This document shows positions 11,854 through 12,481 of a DNA stretch of 12,481 nt, piece after piece. A model generated the notes under the pieces. It was not told the DNA's origin, ran no database searches, and was given only the letters and a program-made list of their open reading frames with translations. The stretch's first letter is position 1; each line of letters begins with the position of its first letter. The position numbers and the translations under genes are program-made. Source of the DNA: Lysobacteraceae bacterium (GTDB lineage Bacteria; Pseudomonadota; Gammaproteobacteria; Xanthomonadales; Xanthomonadaceae); the NCBI GenBank assembly GCA_017990865.1, contig JAGNNB010000045.1:1-12481 (forward strand). Direction: 5' to 3'.

Positions 11854-12339
11854 CTAGTGGCCGCGACCTCGGCCACGGCGGTCGTCGTCCCGATCGTCGT
11901 ATCGGTCGTCGTATCGGTCGTCGTGATGCCGGCCGCGACCCTTGTAGCTGTAGCGATCGTCGTCGTCGTAGCGGTCGTAACGCGGATCGTAGTATTGGAC
12001 GCGGCAGCGACCGCGGCTGTCGCAGACGCGACGGGTGTAGCGATCGTCGCCGTAGCGGGAATAGCCGTACGCGTTGCCGTAAGGCGGGCGATATTGCGCG
12101 CGCGGCACGTGGCGGTAGTAGATCGGGCGGCCGTAGCGGTCGCGGTCGACGATCAACCGGTCGTCGTAGCCGTAGCCGCCGTGGCGGTAGTAGGGGTGAC
12201 CGGCGCGAATCACGACATCGCCCAGATCGACGACCACACGAATCAGATCGTCTCGGGCGCTCGCCGGCGCGGGGGCGAAAGCGGCGACGGCCAAGGCGGT
12301 GGCCAAAGCGGGTGTCGTCAGCCAACGGAAGAGGGACAT
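11854..12339 (-). CDS. Small secreted Asp/Arg/Tyr-rich repetitive protein
   Basis: A 161-aa exported protein; family not recognised. Start ATG 12339 has GGAG 8 nt upstream. Signal peptide about 1-28 (cleavage after ASA). The ordered part (about 29-80) includes DDLIRVVVDLGDVVIRAG and VDRDRYGRPIYYRHVP. Two cysteines, C106 and C112, flank DSRGR and may form a disulfide. From about 117 to the end it is low complexity: YDPRYDRYDDDD, then DDRYDDRYDDRDDD, ending in Arg/Gly-rich RRGRGRGH. The acidic-then-basic composition suggests an extended, charged surface (ion, polyanion or cell-wall contact), but this is a guess. The antisense frame stays open because GAC/CGC/TAC codons read as Val/Ala codons on the other strand. 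Followed closely by a strong terminator, so it is probably monocistronic. Confidence 0.78.
   Translation of the reverse strand: MSLFRWLTTPALATALAVAAFAPAPASARDDLIRVVVDLGDVVIRAGHPYYRHGGYGYDDRLIVDRDRYGRPIYYRHVPRAQYRPPYGNAYGYSRYGDDRYTRRVCDSRGRCRVQYYDPRYDRYDDDDRYSYKGRGRHHDDRYDDRYDDRDDDRRGRGRGH
11889..11924 (-). repeat. 12-bp tandem repeat inside the Asp/Arg/Tyr-rich gene
   Basis: ATCGGTCGTCGT occurs twice exactly in tandem (11901-11912 and 11913-11924), preceded by a degenerate copy (11889-11900). Each unit encodes a DDRY/DDRD tetrapeptide on the minus strand. Such a repeat can change copy number without shifting frame. Confidence 0.75.
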
Positions 12340-12405
12340 CGCGGGTACTCCGTAAGACCGCAGAAGTGCGGATGGCCTGACGATGCGCCGGCCGGGGTGA
12401 ACAGA

Positions 12406-12411
12406 ATTTTA
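12406..12411 (-). promoter_or_regulatory. Possible -10 element for the Asp/Arg/Tyr-rich gene
   Basis: Minus-strand TAAAAT lies in the only AT-rich island upstream of the gene, 67 nt before its ATG. No good -35 is seen at the right distance, so this is a tentative call. Confidence 0.3.
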
Positions 12412-12415
12412 ATTT

Positions 12416-12450
12416 CGCGAGTCTGTCTCGCGGGATTTAGCGAAAGCTAA
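12416..12450. other. Two consecutive small hairpins near the window edge
   Basis: CGCGAG (12416-12421) pairs with CTCGCG (12427-12432), then TTAGC (12437-12441) pairs with GCTAA (12446-12450) around a GAAA tetraloop. Neither has a T-tract. They lie upstream of the 12339 gene on the minus strand and next to repeated GCGAGCG units at 12455-12475, where the window ends. Nothing else can be supported in 12451-12481. Confidence 0.4.
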
Positions 12451-12481
12451 GCCGGCGAGCGAAGCCCGCGAGCGCGGCGCC

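Noticed and set aside
11629..12450. A 273-codon plus-strand frame encoding a Val/Ala-rich, membrane-like protein
   Set aside because: It is the mirror of the Asp/Arg/Tyr-rich minus-strand gene: GAC, CGC and TAC codons read as GTC, GCG and GTA on the other strand. It runs through both terminator hairpins and has no ribosome site.

Overview
The window is high-GC, tightly packed DNA. Its gene content (tandem DsbA-like lipoproteins behind a dihaem cytochrome c4, an FNR-type regulator beside hemN, a quinol-type NO reductase, an alginate-export-type porin) points to a gammaproteobacterium, most likely Xanthomonadaceae/Lysobacteraceae. That assignment comes from gene content and protein style, not from a search. 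No rRNA, tRNA, CRISPR array, insertion sequence or prophage gene is visible.

Layout. (1) 43-3548, plus strand: secreted cytochrome c4, a clear intrinsic terminator (934-968), two tandem DsbA-like thiol oxidoreductases that look like lipoproteins, and an endonuclease/exonuclease/phosphatase-fold protein. (2) 3598-8731, plus strand: an anaerobic/NO-response block made of hemN (oxygen-independent haem synthesis), an FNR-type [4Fe-4S] regulator, norZ (single-subunit quinol NO reductase) and a SirB2-family membrane protein. (3) 8842-10062, minus strand: an outer-membrane porin. (4) 10283-11596, minus strand: a compact three-gene operon (secreted protein of unknown function, 105-aa unknown protein, GFA-type zinc protein). 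(5) 11854-12339, minus strand: a small secreted Asp/Arg/Tyr-rich protein, with strong hairpins after it and a cluster of small hairpins upstream to the window end.

How the genes work together. Three FNR-type boxes (TTGAY-N4-RTCAW) lie upstream of hemN, norZ and the porin. The regulator encoded between hemN and norZ has the four FNR cluster cysteines and the E-x-x-S-R recognition helix expected to read such boxes. The simplest reading is a self-contained oxygen/NO regulon: low oxygen activates hemN and, by read-through, the regulator itself; norZ then detoxifies or respires NO, while the porin is co-induced on the opposite strand. At hemN the box, the -10-like element and the ATG line up so that the mRNA would start about 2 nt before the start codon, so hemN may be leaderless. 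This is the most interesting regulatory feature here. No clearly new defence or mobile system was found.
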